Part shown: positions 1 to 8,973 of the stretch, piece by piece
Layout: every line of letters starts with the position of its first letter
Position numbering within the stretch: position 1 is the stretch's first letter
Assembly (NCBI GenBank): GCA_049585795.1
Contig: JBAVAQ010000092.1
Span: 1 to 64,000, forward strand
Length of the DNA: 64,000 nucleotides
Direction: 5' to 3'
From: JABDBE01 sp049585795
GTDB lineage: Bacteria; Acidobacteriota; Terriglobia; Terriglobales; Acidobacteriaceae
Position numbers and translations under genes: made by a program
The notes under the pieces: generated by a model
Database searches by the model: none
What the model was told of the DNA's origin: nothing
What the model saw: the letters and a program-made list of their open reading frames with translations, nothing else

Positions 1-2
1 TG

Positions 3-62
3 TCGGGTGGGCTGGAAAAGGATCTCCAGGCCGCAACGGACGCAACCAAAACTCTCCCTTAG
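3..62 (+). CDS. possible C-terminal end of a gene entering from the left
   Basis: Frame 3 is open from the window edge and reads SGGLEKDLQAATDATKTLP before a TAG stop at 60-62. The composition (mixed Ala, Thr, Asp, Glu, Lys) looks like a real C-terminal helix, whereas the other two plus frames give Arg/Gly-rich sequence. Only 19 residues are visible, so no family can be named, and this could be chance. Confidence 0.3.
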   Translation, partial: SGGLEKDLQAATDATKTLP

Positions 63-147
63 TCACAACAATCGCGAGACCGGGGCAGCATTTTAAGTCG
101 AGCCGTCGTTTTTCCGCAGCCTGCTAAGCGGCGATTCCTTTGTGAAC

Positions 148-204
148 CTTCGTGTCCTTCGTGGTGGACGCCTTATAAATGCCAAAACCACGAAGGACAC
201 AAAG
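148..204. repeat. extragenic inverted repeat of the 'accacgaaggacac' family
   Basis: Arms 148-165 and 187-204 are inverted copies of one another with one mismatch in 18 bases, separated by 21 bases. The right arm (ACCACGAAGGACACAAAG) matches the repeat copies near 18,660 and 20,040. It lies between the putative gene end at 62 and the crotonase gene ending at 219, so it could act as a bidirectional terminator or a REP-like element. Confidence 0.7.
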
Positions 205-218
205 TTACGCGAAGGATC

Positions 219-977
219 TCATCCTTTCTTTCGCGCCAGCCGATCCACCAAAACCCTGAGCGTGGTCTGGGCCTCCGGACTCCACCAGACAGCGTTCACC
301 TGATCGAGCTCCAGATCGAAAGACGTGGAGAAAAGTTCGAACAGATCGGCGCGAGCCCGTCGTCGAGTTGCGGCCATGGCATCGACCGGTAGTGCCACCA
401 GCCCGCGACACCACTCGATTGCCCGGCTCACCACGTTTTCAAGCGGAACAACCTCGTCCACCAAACCAATTCGCGCCGCCTCATCGGGAGAAATCAGAAG
501 ACCGCCAACCGCGAGCCTCTCCGCCTGATGCGTACCGATCAAGCGCTTCAGTGCCGCAAAAATCACCGGCGGAAGGGGCAATCCGACCTGTACTTCGTTC
601 AGTCCCAACTTCCACTCTCCCTGCGCTGCAACCCTGGAATCACAAAAGATGGGTAACACGGCGCCGCCAGCCGTAGCGTGGCCAGTGATCGCGGCGGCGA
701 TCGGAATGGGAGAGCACGCAAGCGCGCCGCACAGCGCGTAAAACTCGCGCCACAAAGCAGCAATTGCCGAATGATCGAGGGTCAACAGCAGCGGCACATC
801 GAGGCCACCAGAGAATCTGCCCAGTGTGCCCGAGAGCACGATCGCCCGGGCGCCATCCTGCGGCGCGGTCTCGACGGCCCGCTTGAGTGCGACGATAAAC
901 TCCGGCGAAAGCGCATTCACCGGCGGACGGTTGAGCTGCAGTTCGCGCACTGCTCCGTGGTCGATGGTGAGGATCAT
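219..977 (-). CDS. enoyl-CoA hydratase/isomerase (crotonase) family protein
   Basis: A 252-residue protein with the crotonase fold signature: an oxyanion-hole segment SGGLD near residues 55-59, a GHATAGGAV segment near 110, then CDSRVAA and LNEVQVGLPLP. Length is normal for the family (about 255-270). Aligned to classical hydratase, the Glu of the GGGCEL motif (Glu144 of the rat enzyme) is replaced by a hydrophobic residue, while the second Glu (in NEVQVG) is kept. This suggests an isomerase, hydrolase or other crotonase activity rather than a textbook hydratase; substrate unknown. It stands alone, divergent from nothing on its left, and starts at ATG. Confidence 0.85.
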   Translation of the reverse strand: MILTIDHGAVRELQLNRPPVNALSPEFIVALKRAVETAPQDGARAIVLSGTLGRFSGGLDVPLLLTLDHSAIAALWREFYALCGALACSPIPIAAAITGHATAGGAVLPIFCDSRVAAQGEWKLGLNEVQVGLPLPPVIFAALKRLIGTHQAERLAVGGLLISPDEAARIGLVDEVVPLENVVSRAIEWCRGLVALPVDAMAATRRRARADLFELFSTSFDLELDQVNAVWWSPEAQTTLRVLVDRLARKKG

Positions 978-1102
978 TGAGAAGAATCCGGGAATTGTGT
1001 TTATCTCGAAGCGAGTATAAGTGGAGCGAAGCGCGAAGTGGAATCCAATTTTTCTACATTTCGATTCCTAAACACCGCTGGGCTGTCTAGTGCATGCATT
1101 TC

Positions 1103-2266
1103 TTATTGGTTCAAAGACTCCAGCACTAGGGCGATACCTTTATGAAAATTCTGTGGAGGCGTGATCAGGCTGATGATCAGGTGTCCATCATCGGAGAAAT
1201 CGTAAAAGTGGCCCGGGTGCACCAGCACCGAAAGCCTGCGCAGAATTTCAATGGCAAGGTCTTCGTCGGATTGCGTCACCGGAACCCGCAGCACCGCATA
1301 CCAGCCGCCTTCAACCTCGAGGCGGCTGCAGGTTTTGTGTTTACTCAACCCGCGGTCCAGTTCGCTCAAGTTCGCCCGCACGCGATCCAGCAGCAGTGGC
1401 TGAATCGAGTGGCGCTGCTCCAGCAATGCAGGCGCTGCCAATTGAACGGGAGCATTCATCGAGAGATATGTGTCAGCGATCACTTCCATCCGCGCCAGTG
1501 CTGCCGACACAACTTCTTCGGGCCCGCTGGTCACAATCCATGCCAGCTTCATCTGCGGCAGTCCCGAAATCTTTGAGACGCCGCTCAAAGTGAAGGTCAG
1601 CACATCGCGGTTGGCGGCAAATCCGGAACGCGGCGCACCATCGTGCGCGTAGTCGAGAAAGACCTCATCGGCAATAAGCGACAGTTTATATTCGCGGCAG
1701 AAATTGTTGAGCGAGTTGCGTTCCTCGTCAGCCACAAACGATCCGGTGGGATTGTTCGGATGCACCACCACCACGGCGCGGGTGCGATGGTTCACCGCCT
1801 TATATAAAGATGGAAAGTCGATTTGCCAGCCGTGATCGTAGAGCAGCGGATACGGAACCAGCTTCACATCCTGCAAGTCCGCCAGAAACTCGAACAGCGG
1901 GTAGCTGGGCTTGGGCACCAGGATTTCATCTTCCACGTTGCACAACAATCGAAACAGGTAGGAATAACCTTCGCTGGTGCTGGTGGTGAGCACAATCGAT
2001 TCGGGATCGATGTCGTCATGTTGTTTGCCATAGTAGCCAGCCACGGCCTCGCGCGCTCTGCGCAGGCCTTTGGGTTGAGGATCGTAATCCATGGCCTTGG
2101 GATTGATAAACCCTTGCAGGATGGCTTCCGCATCGTAGTGCAACTCCGCGCGCGTGGGATTCGAAATCGTCAGGTCAAGCACTTCCCTGCCCGCAGCCTG
2201 CAACTCTTGCTGCGCTTGCGTGAAGCGGTTGGGCGTGAGCTCCCAGTCGGTGCGGCGGGAGAACAT
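1103..2266 (-). CDS. pyridoxal-phosphate aminotransferase, class I/II
   Basis: A 387-residue fold-type I aminotransferase. Visible landmarks are TSTSEGYSYLFRLL (cofactor phosphate loop), HPNNPTGSF, the Asp segment LIADEVFLDYA, and the Schiff-base lysine in SGVSKISGLPQMKLAW. Substrate cannot be told from sequence; the family transfers amino groups between amino acids and 2-oxo acids in the cytoplasm. A second, different class I aminotransferase lies on the opposite strand about 430 bases away, so the two are divergently arranged but only distantly alike. Confidence 0.88.
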   Translation of the reverse strand: MFSRRTDWELTPNRFTQAQQELQAAGREVLDLTISNPTRAELHYDAEAILQGFINPKAMDYDPQPKGLRRAREAVAGYYGKQHDDIDPESIVLTTSTSEGYSYLFRLLCNVEDEILVPKPSYPLFEFLADLQDVKLVPYPLLYDHGWQIDFPSLYKAVNHRTRAVVVVHPNNPTGSFVADEERNSLNNFCREYKLSLIADEVFLDYAHDGAPRSGFAANRDVLTFTLSGVSKISGLPQMKLAWIVTSGPEEVVSAALARMEVIADTYLSMNAPVQLAAPALLEQRHSIQPLLLDRVRANLSELDRGLSKHKTCSRLEVEGGWYAVLRVPVTQSDEDLAIEILRRLSVLVHPGHFYDFSDDGHLIISLITPPQNFHKGIALVLESLNQ

Positions 2267-2693
2267 ACGCGACCATCATACGCAAACATTCGCCAAGGCA
2301 TGGCGGAAGAATGTTCTTACTTGGGGCAAAGACAAACTTCCGGGCGTATGCGTGAACTCTGATATGAAGGCAACGCCCCGCGTGGCCTCACGTAGGGCGC
2401 ATTCATTTGCATGTTCCGGAAAACACTGGGGACGACCCCGGGGCCGTATTTCAGAACAAAGCCAAAAACGTCGGCCACCTCTATGAATGATGGGAGGTGA
2501 AGCGGTTGCGCCTGGGACTCCGCGCGTCCCGTACGGCCAAGGATAAGTACAGACTCGGTCATCACTCGACGATGTGACCTGCGGCCGTGACTCGGGTTCG
2601 ATGGCAGCGAGACAATAATCAACAGAGGCGGAGAGTATGACTCCGCGGCGACACCAGATTCCGGCGGGGCGACGCACGCCCGAAGGGGATATA
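2267..2693. other. 427-base divergent intergenic region
   Basis: This lies between two divergently oriented aminotransferase genes and should hold both promoters. Several open frames cross it but none has a convincing start, ribosome site or family signature. No clear operator or structured RNA was recognised. Confidence 0.5.
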
Positions 2694-3905
2694 ATGACAG
2701 CCTTTGCAGCCATGGAAAAAGCAACTCAATACGAACTTCGCCTGGCCGACCGTATGTCGAGGCTGGGCACCGAAACTGCCTTCGAAGTGCTGAATAAGGC
2801 GCGCGCCCTGGAGCGTCAGGGCAAAGACATCGTCCACCTGGAAATTGGCGAGCCCGACTTCGATACGCCCAAGGATATTGTCGAAGCTGGCATCGAAGCC
2901 CTCAAAGCTGGATGGACGCATTATGGTCCGTCGGCAGGACTGCCAGAGTTGCGCCAAGCCATCGCCGACGACGTCGAACGCAGCCGGGGAGTCAAAGTAA
3001 CGAGCGACTGGGTGGTCGTCGTTCCGGGCGGCAAGCCGATTATTTTTTTTACCATTCTGGCGTTAGTGAATGAGGGAGATGAAGTCATTTATCCCAATCC
3101 TGGGTTTCCGATTTATGAATCGATGATCAACTATGTGGGAGGCAAGGCGGTGCCCATCCGGCTGTGGGAGGAAAAAGATTTCAGCCTCGATGTCGAGGAA
3201 CTGGACCACCTGATTACGGACCGCACCAAGCTCATCATTTTGAATTCGCCGCACAATCCCACTGGCGGAACGCTCAGCAAGCGCGATATCAAAAGCATCA
3301 CCGACGTCATCGGCGATCGAAACATAATGGTGTTGTCGGATGAAATCTACAGCCGCCTCATGTTTGATGGCGCACGCCACTACTCCATTATGTCCGAACC
3401 CGGATTCAAAGAGCGCACCATCCTGCTTGACGGTTTCTCCAAAACTTATGCAATGACCGGGTGGAGGATGGGTTACGGAGTGATGCGGCCGGACCTTGCC
3501 ACACAGATGGCGCGACTGGCTACGAATTCCACTTCGTGTACGGCCAGCTTCACGCAGATTGCAGGCATCGAGGCGCTTCGCGGGTACCAGGCGCCGGTCG
3601 ACAAGATGCGAACGGAATTTCAAAAGCGGCGTGACGTGTTTGTGGCTGGGCTGAACCGGATCAAAGGTTTCTCTTGCCGGGTGCCCAAGGGTGCATTTTA
3701 TGTTTTCCCCAATGTCACCAAGACGGGATGGAAATCAAAGAAGCTGGCGGATACTTTGCTTGAAGAGGCAGGCGTAGCCTGTCTTTCGGGAACTGCCTTC
3801 GGAGATTACGGCGAAGGCTATTTGCGCTTCAGCATCGCTAATTCGCTGGAGAACCTGACCAAGGCGCTCAGCCGGATTGATCAGTGGACCAAGCAGAATT
3901 TATAG
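2694..3905 (+). CDS. class I aminotransferase (aspartate aminotransferase-like)
   Basis: Fold-type I PLP enzyme of about 403 residues. Landmarks: HLEIGEPDFDTP near the N-terminus, VVVVPGGKPIIFF, NSPHNPTGG, VLSDEIYSRLMF, and the PLP lysine in DGFSKTYAMTGWRMGYG. The frame is open from 2637, but ATG 2694 is preferred because a purine-rich AAGGGG site lies about 6 bases upstream and family members start with a short leader before the EL-A-RM-S region. It is followed after 115 bases by a 2-hydroxyacid dehydrogenase on the same strand; 2-oxo acid chemistry links the two, but a shared pathway is only an inference. Confidence 0.88.
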   Translation: MTAFAAMEKATQYELRLADRMSRLGTETAFEVLNKARALERQGKDIVHLEIGEPDFDTPKDIVEAGIEALKAGWTHYGPSAGLPELRQAIADDVERSRGVKVTSDWVVVVPGGKPIIFFTILALVNEGDEVIYPNPGFPIYESMINYVGGKAVPIRLWEEKDFSLDVEELDHLITDRTKLIILNSPHNPTGGTLSKRDIKSITDVIGDRNIMVLSDEIYSRLMFDGARHYSIMSEPGFKERTILLDGFSKTYAMTGWRMGYGVMRPDLATQMARLATNSTSCTASFTQIAGIEALRGYQAPVDKMRTEFQKRRDVFVAGLNRIKGFSCRVPKGAFYVFPNVTKTGWKSKKLADTLLEEAGVACLSGTAFGDYGEGYLRFSIANSLENLTKALSRIDQWTKQNL

Positions 3906-3915
3906 CGCGTTGGGT

Positions 3916-3929
3916 CCGGCCCGGGCCGG
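3916..3929. repeat. 14-bp perfect GC palindrome
   Basis: CCGGCCCGGGCCGG immediately follows the aminotransferase stop codon. It has no loop and no T-tract, so it is not a standard terminator. It may be a chance GC-rich palindrome. Confidence 0.4.
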
Positions 3930-4020
3930 TCAGATGGAGTAACATGATTGTCGGCTGGCCTCGGATTTTGCGAGCCAGCCATCCGCGGGACTTCCAACCA
4001 GAGAGCCAACAGAGAAAACG

Positions 4021-5133
4021 ATGACCGCAAAATTCCGTGTCTTCGCCACGTGTGATATTGGGGAGTCCATCGATGTGCTGCGCAAACGGGGATACGAGGT
4101 CGAAGTTTATCCCCGACCTGAAGCACCACCGAAGAGCCTGATCATCGAGAAAGTGAAATCCGGTATCGACGGCCTGATCACCACGTTGCGCGATCCCATC
4201 GATGCCGAGATTTTCGAAGCGGGCAAAGGCCATCTCAAGGTCGTGGCACAATATGCCGTCGGCTTCGACAACATTAACCGGGCTGACGCCGATCGCTACA
4301 AAATCCCCTTCACCAACACTGCCGACGTCCTCACCGAGGCCACCGCCGAATTTGCTTTTTTTATGATGGGCGTGCTCGCCCGAAAAATGTGGCCGGCGGA
4401 ACATCTCACGCGCGACGACCAGTGGGGATACTGGCATCCCTACCTGCCATTCCTTGGGGACGAAGTGACCGGCAAGACTGTCGCGGTGATCGGCACCGGA
4501 CGAATCGGCCTGGCGATGATCAAGAAGTGCACCGGCTTCGACATGAACATCCTGTGCTATGACCCGGTCTACCAGAATCACGACTACATTAAAGCAATTC
4601 AGGAAGTCATGGACCTGCGGCATGCGCGGGGCATATCGAAAGAAAAAAACTGGATCAGATACGTCACCTTCGAGGAAGCGCTGTGCGATGCCGACTTCGT
4701 CAGCGTTCACGTGCCGCTGCTGCGTGAAGGCGAGAGCCCCACGCCAACGTATCATCTTTTCAACGAGCGCACTCTGCGCATGATGAAGCCCACGGCTTTC
4801 CTGGTAAATGATTCGCGAGGCCCGGTGGTGGATGAAGTCGCATTGGTGAAAGCGCTACGCGAAAAATGGATTGCGGGCGCGGCGCTGGATGTGTACGAAA
4901 AGGAACCACTACCAGCTGATTCTCCGCTGCGCGATCCGGCGATTGCGGATCGATGCCGGCTGTATCCACATTTTGCCAGCGCGGCCCGCATCACCCGGCT
5001 GTCCACCGATCCGAATAAGGGCATGGCGGGGCGCTGCGCGCAGGGTTTGATCGATGTGCTGGAAGGAAATTACGGCGGCGATATCACCAAGATGCCGTAC
5101 GTGGTGAACAAGGAGGCGTTTGGTAAACGCTGA
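4021..5133 (+). CDS. D-isomer-specific 2-hydroxyacid dehydrogenase (NAD-dependent)
   Basis: A 370-residue member of the D-2-hydroxyacid dehydrogenase family, which interconverts 2-oxo acids and D-2-hydroxy acids. The Rossmann motif is VAVIGTGRIG near residue 160; the substrate-binding Arg sits in NDSRGPVVDE and the catalytic His in LYPHFASAAR. The segment AQYAVGFDNIN and the start of the NAD domain are typical of glyoxylate reductase and phosphoglycerate dehydrogenase relatives. There is no ACT domain, so a true SerA is unlikely. The region between residues about 190 and 215 (YQNHDYIKAIQEV...) is a longer insertion than in short family members. Confidence 0.88.
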   Translation: MTAKFRVFATCDIGESIDVLRKRGYEVEVYPRPEAPPKSLIIEKVKSGIDGLITTLRDPIDAEIFEAGKGHLKVVAQYAVGFDNINRADADRYKIPFTNTADVLTEATAEFAFFMMGVLARKMWPAEHLTRDDQWGYWHPYLPFLGDEVTGKTVAVIGTGRIGLAMIKKCTGFDMNILCYDPVYQNHDYIKAIQEVMDLRHARGISKEKNWIRYVTFEEALCDADFVSVHVPLLREGESPTPTYHLFNERTLRMMKPTAFLVNDSRGPVVDEVALVKALREKWIAGAALDVYEKEPLPADSPLRDPAIADRCRLYPHFASAARITRLSTDPNKGMAGRCAQGLIDVLEGNYGGDITKMPYVVNKEAFGKR

Positions 5134-5187
5134 TTTTTTTCGATCGAGCGACGGGTGGGAACACCGTCTTCCATTATCTTTAGAGGA

Positions 5188-6168
5188 TCACTCCGAGATG
5201 GTGTGCTCTTCGCTGCTCTGGGCGCGAAGCAGCCGGTCGACGGAGTAGGGTGCGCGGCGGGTGGGTTCATGGTAATGGCGTACCTGCATTTCGCCCAACA
5301 AGCCAACGGCCAACAGATTCAATCCGGCCAAAAGCATCACGGCGGAGAAGATCATGAGTGGGCCATGCTGAGTCATGACATCGGCGTGGTGCAGGAACTT
5401 CTCCACCAGCAACCAGCCTGCCACTCCGCTGCCACCCATGATGCTCAACATCCCCAGCGTTCCAAAGAAGTGCAGCGGACGCGCCAGATAGCGCAGCAGA
5501 AAGCGGATCGTGATCAGATCGAAGAATACGCCGAACGTCCGTGAGATCCCATAGTGCGAAGCTCCGCGCTCGCGGTTCACATTCCGAATCGGCACCTCAA
5601 CAATTGACGCCCCGTACCACGAAGCCAGCGCCGGAATGAAACGATGCAGTTCCCCATAAAGCGGAACCTGCTCCAACACTTCGCGACGATAAGCTTTAAA
5701 GGTCGTTCCGAAGTCATGAATACTCACGCCGCTCAACTTGGCCATCAGCCAGTTGGCGCAGCGCGAAGGAATGCGGCGCAACCAAAGATTGTCAATGCGC
5801 CGCTTCCGCCATCCGCTCACGATGTCGTAGCCCTCGGCAATCTTCTCCAGGAATAGCGGAATGTCGGCCGGGTCGTGCTGCAGGTCGCCATCCATGGCGA
5901 TAACGTATTCCCCGCGCGAATGGTCGAAACCCGCGGCCAGCGCCGAAGTCTGCCCAAAATTACGGCGCAGTTTCACCACCGTCACCCGGCTGTCGATGGC
6001 CGCAATCTCACGCAACAAATTAAAGGTACGATCGCGGGAACCGTCGTCGACCAGCACAATCTCGAAGCTCTCGCCGTGTATCTCCATCACCGCTTTCAGG
6101 CGATCGTAGAGATCGGTGACGTTCTCCTGCTCGTTGTGCAGGGGCACGACGATAGAATATTTTGGCAT
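5188..6168 (-). CDS. GT2 glycosyltransferase with C-terminal membrane anchor (GtrB/ArnC/DPMS-like)
   Basis: A 326-residue family 2 glycosyltransferase. VVPLHNEQEN lies at about residues 7-16, the nucleotide-sugar DD of VDDGSRDRT at 41-42 and the DGD of AMDGDLQHDP at 93-95. Two hydrophobic segments follow at about 232-255 and 268-292, as in bactoprenol glucosyl and 4-deoxy-arabinose transferases and dolichol-phosphate mannose synthases. The likely role is to move a sugar from a nucleotide donor onto a polyprenyl phosphate at the inner membrane. Sugar and acceptor are not predictable. The gene is monocistronic. Confidence 0.9.
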   Translation of the reverse strand: MPKYSIVVPLHNEQENVTDLYDRLKAVMEIHGESFEIVLVDDGSRDRTFNLLREIAAIDSRVTVVKLRRNFGQTSALAAGFDHSRGEYVIAMDGDLQHDPADIPLFLEKIAEGYDIVSGWRKRRIDNLWLRRIPSRCANWLMAKLSGVSIHDFGTTFKAYRREVLEQVPLYGELHRFIPALASWYGASIVEVPIRNVNRERGASHYGISRTFGVFFDLITIRFLLRYLARPLHFFGTLGMLSIMGGSGVAGWLLVEKFLHHADVMTQHGPLMIFSAVMLLAGLNLLAVGLLGEMQVRHYHEPTRRAPYSVDRLLRAQSSEEHTISE

Positions 6169-6645
6169 GAAAACTTATTATAACCTGCGAAGAAGCGATT
6201 TTGCGCCCTTCGTTCTAACCGTGTAGCGTCAGTCACGAAACTAGAATGCTAACAGCGGGCCGGCGCCTTTTGTTGTATCTTTTTGGGACACGGTGGTTCC
6301 GGTTGGTGTATAAGTCTGAAGCAGTTGCAGGCGGGGACAGGAGCCCGCGCCAATGGACATGAAGGTTCTCATTATGATGGGTTGCGTTCTTTGTACGACT
6401 TCTGGACTCTGTTTCATGGAACTTCGGCGCATACGAAAGAAGCTGGAAGTGAAGTAGCAAGCCTAAAGTCCTCTTCGAAAAACTTAAGCGGTGCCGCTCC
6501 GGCGCTCCCTCTCGCGTCCGCACTCCGTTTTGTGGCTGGAGATCTACTTCTTAGCCATCTCGCGTTCTCCGCCGACCTCCTACTTGCAGTTGACAAGCCG
6601 TATTGCTTAAATGCCCTATAATTCCGGCCCAGGAGGAAAGCGGCC
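6169..6645. other. 477-base intergenic region upstream of the amidase
   Basis: Apart from one possible 34-codon gene (6353-6457), no coding sequence is convincing. Near its right end are TTGACA at 6590-6595 and TATAAT at 6617-6622; the 21-base gap between them is longer than usual, so only the TATAAT box is a fair promoter candidate. An AGGAGG ribosome site follows at 6631-6636 in front of the amidase TTG start. Confidence 0.45.
6353..6457 (+). CDS. possible 34-residue small membrane protein
   Basis: ATG to TAG encodes MDMKVLIMMGCVLCTTSG followed by a basic tail ending RRIRKKLEVK. The pattern is a hydrophobic Met/Cys-rich N-terminal half and a positively charged C-terminal half, as in single-pass small membrane proteins. 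GGAG lies about 9 bases upstream of the start. No family is recognised; it sits alone in a long gap. Chance remains a serious possibility at this length. Confidence 0.33.
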   Translation: MDMKVLIMMGCVLCTTSGLCFMELRRIRKKLEVK

Positions 6646-8304
6646 TTGAGCCTGAAACAGTACCCACTTGCGGATTGCGGTTCCCTTCCACGCCGGCGCT
6701 TCTTAAGAACCAGCGCATTGACCGGCCTCAGCGCCGCAGTTCTGCCAACCATGGCGGCCGCTCGTGCCGGTACGACTTGCCCTCCCGAGCCGCCCGAAAT
6801 CAAACCCTTCGAGTTGGACGAGATCACCATCGCCGATCTGCAAGCCGGAATGGCTTCTGGAAAATTCACCGCGCGCTCCGTCACCGAGAAATATCTGGCG
6901 CGGATCGAGGAGATTGACAAAAAAGGCCCGGCAATCAACAGCGTGATCGAAATCAGTCCCGATGCCCTGGCCATCGCCGACGCGCTGGACAGAGAACGTA
7001 AGGAGAACCACGTTCGGGGCCCCATGCACGGCATTCCGGTTCTGATCAAAGACAACATCGATACGGCCGACCGCATGCAAACGACCGCGGGATCCCTGGC
7101 CCTGCTCGGCTCAAAGCCGACCCGAGACTCTTTTGTCGCGCAGAAACTGCGCGAGTCCGGCGCCGTGATTCTAGGCAAGACCAATTTAAGCGAGTGGGCG
7201 AACATTCGCTCCAGCCATTCCAGCAGCGGATGGAGCGGGCGCGGCGGTCAGACCCTTAACCCTTACGCCCTCGACCGCAATCCGTGCGGATCGAGTTCCG
7301 GTTCCGGCGCCGCAACCGCAGCCAGTCTCTGTGCCGTCGCGGTCGGCACCGAAACCGACGGCTCCGTCGTATGCCCATCCTCGGCCAACGGCCTGGTTGG
7401 CATTAAGCCCACGCTTGGGCTCATCAGCCGGGCGGGCATCATTCCCATCGCGCACAGTCAGGACACGGCCGGCCCCATGGCCCGCACGGTGCGTGATGCG
7501 GCGATTTTGTTGGGTGCGCTCGCCGGGATCGATCCCCGCGACAGTGCAACTTCAGCCAGCGCAGGCAGAGCCGCACCGGATTACACGAAGTTCCTCGATC
7601 CCGATGGACTCCGCGGCGCTCGAATCGGAGTGGCCCGCAAGTATTTCGGCTCGAACGATGCGCAGGATCAGTTGATGAACAATCTGCTCGCCGCCATGAA
7701 GCGCCGCGGTGCCGACATCATCGATCCGACAGACTTGCCCACGCACGGAAAATTTGACGACACCGAATTTCTGGTGCTGCTCTATGAATTGAAAGCCGAT
7801 CTCAATGTCTATCTGGCAAATCGCCCCGGCGCGCCGGCATCCTTGAAAGACATCATCGACTTCAACGATCGCAATCGCGAAAAGGAAATGCCCTTTTTTG
7901 GCCAGGATATTTTCATCAAGGCCGAGGCCAAGGGTCCGCTTACCAGCAAGGAATACATCGATGCCCTGGAAGCGAATCACCGTCTGTCGCGCCAGGAAGG
8001 CATCGACGCCGTGATGGACCAATTTCATCTCGACGCAATCATGGCGCCGACGGCCGGCCCGGCGTGGCTCACCGATTTCGCCAACGGAGATCATGCTGTT
8101 GGCGGCAGCTCGAACGCGGCCGCAGTGGCCGGATATCCGGATATCACGGTGCCGGCGGGATTCGTCTTCGGCCTGCCGGTAGGAATCTCGTTCTTCGGTC
8201 GCGCCTGGAGCGAACCCACGCTCCTGAAAATCGCGTACGGCTTCGAGCAAAGCATTCAAGCTCGAAGGCCCCCGCGATTCTCGCCCACGCTGAAGCTAGC
8301 GTAG
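6646..8304 (+). CDS. Tat-exported amidase (amidase signature family)
   Basis: A 552-residue amidase-signature enzyme that hydrolyses C-N bonds with a Ser-cisSer-Lys triad. The Lys is in VLIKDNIDTAD (about residue 132), and the serines are in the region from CGSSSGSGAATAAS to GTETDGSVVCPSSANG. The N-terminus has a twin-arginine signal (PRRRFLRTSALTGLSAAV), so export to the periplasm is expected. The TTG start is supported by AGGAGG nine bases upstream. Substrate unknown; periplasmic relatives act on amides or small peptides. No operon partners. Confidence 0.9.
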   Translation: MSLKQYPLADCGSLPRRRFLRTSALTGLSAAVLPTMAAARAGTTCPPEPPEIKPFELDEITIADLQAGMASGKFTARSVTEKYLARIEEIDKKGPAINSVIEISPDALAIADALDRERKENHVRGPMHGIPVLIKDNIDTADRMQTTAGSLALLGSKPTRDSFVAQKLRESGAVILGKTNLSEWANIRSSHSSSGWSGRGGQTLNPYALDRNPCGSSSGSGAATAASLCAVAVGTETDGSVVCPSSANGLVGIKPTLGLISRAGIIPIAHSQDTAGPMARTVRDAAILLGALAGIDPRDSATSASAGRAAPDYTKFLDPDGLRGARIGVARKYFGSNDAQDQLMNNLLAAMKRRGADIIDPTDLPTHGKFDDTEFLVLLYELKADLNVYLANRPGAPASLKDIIDFNDRNREKEMPFFGQDIFIKAEAKGPLTSKEYIDALEANHRLSRQEGIDAVMDQFHLDAIMAPTAGPAWLTDFANGDHAVGGSSNAAAVAGYPDITVPAGFVFGLPVGISFFGRAWSEPTLLKIAYGFEQSIQARRPPRFSPTLKLA

Positions 8305-8358
8305 GGCGGACACGCCTGTTGCGCCGCCATACGAGAGAATCACCCTTTCAGCGACCCG

Positions 8359-8661
8359 TTAGGCGTGAATCTGGTCCAAGCGCTTCAGCGTGGGTAATGC
8401 ACGGATGGACTTCCCCGATCTTTTCTCGGCCATACGGATTTCGTAGAGACCTTGCAGGTTCAGCCAAAATTCTGCGCTGGTGCCGAAGAAATGAGCCAGA
8501 CGCAATGCCGTATCGCCAGTAATCGCCCGCCGACGGTTCAGAATTTCCGTGACGCGATTGGTCGGAACTCCTAACCGCCGCGCCAGTTCCGCTGCGCTCA
8601 TGCCCAACGCGCTAAGCTCTTCAGCTAAATGCTCTCCGGGATGGATTGCGGTTCGTGCCAT
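8359..8661 (-). CDS. higA: HigA-type antitoxin, XRE family
   Basis: A 100-residue helix-turn-helix protein with the HigA opening IHPGEHLAEEL, the HTH core MSAAELARRLGVPTNRVTEI and the family block GDTALRLAHFFGTSAEFWLNLQ. It neutralises the HigB toxin and represses its own promoter. The gene follows higB by nine bases on the same strand, giving the toxin-first order characteristic of higBA. Confidence 0.93.
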   Translation of the reverse strand: MARTAIHPGEHLAEELSALGMSAAELARRLGVPTNRVTEILNRRRAITGDTALRLAHFFGTSAEFWLNLQGLYEIRMAEKRSGKSIRALPTLKRLDQIHA

Positions 8662-8670
8662 GGCATCCTC

Positions 8671-8955
8671 CTAATGGTAATCGACAATTTCTACCTTCGT
8701 GGGACCAGGGAAACCTTCCCACCACTCGAAACAAATCCGCCATTGGTCATTGATACGGATGCTGTATTGCCCCTTGCGGTCTCCTTTTAGCGATTCGAAG
8801 CGGTTCCCTGGTAACGCCGCAAGATCCCTGACAGTGACGGCTGCCTCAAGACGGTCTAGCTTTAGGCGCGCAGCGCGTTCGATCCCAGAGAACGCCTTGA
8901 CCCGTTTGCCCAGCGCGAAGTCTCTGGTCCGCTTGTCCCGGTAGCCGTCGACCAT
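8671..8955 (-). CDS. higB: HigB-type toxin (RelE/ParE superfamily mRNA endonuclease)
   Basis: A 94-residue protein with the HigB pattern: GNRFESLKGDRKGQYSIRINDQWRICFEW then VEIVDYH at the C-terminus. HigB toxins are ribosome-dependent mRNA interferases. Complete length is retained and no frameshift is visible, so the pair is probably active. It is the first gene of the operon and starts 18 bases from a strong dyad at 8974-8995. Confidence 0.92.
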   Translation of the reverse strand: MVDGYRDKRTRDFALGKRVKAFSGIERAARLKLDRLEAAVTVRDLAALPGNRFESLKGDRKGQYSIRINDQWRICFEWWEGFPGPTKVEIVDYH

Positions 8956-8973
8956 CAGTCAGGCTAGCATGAA

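Noticed and set aside
6590..6622. Full TTGACA/TATAAT promoter for the amidase
   Set aside because: The spacer is 21 bases, four more than ideal. Only the TATAAT box was kept as a possible element.
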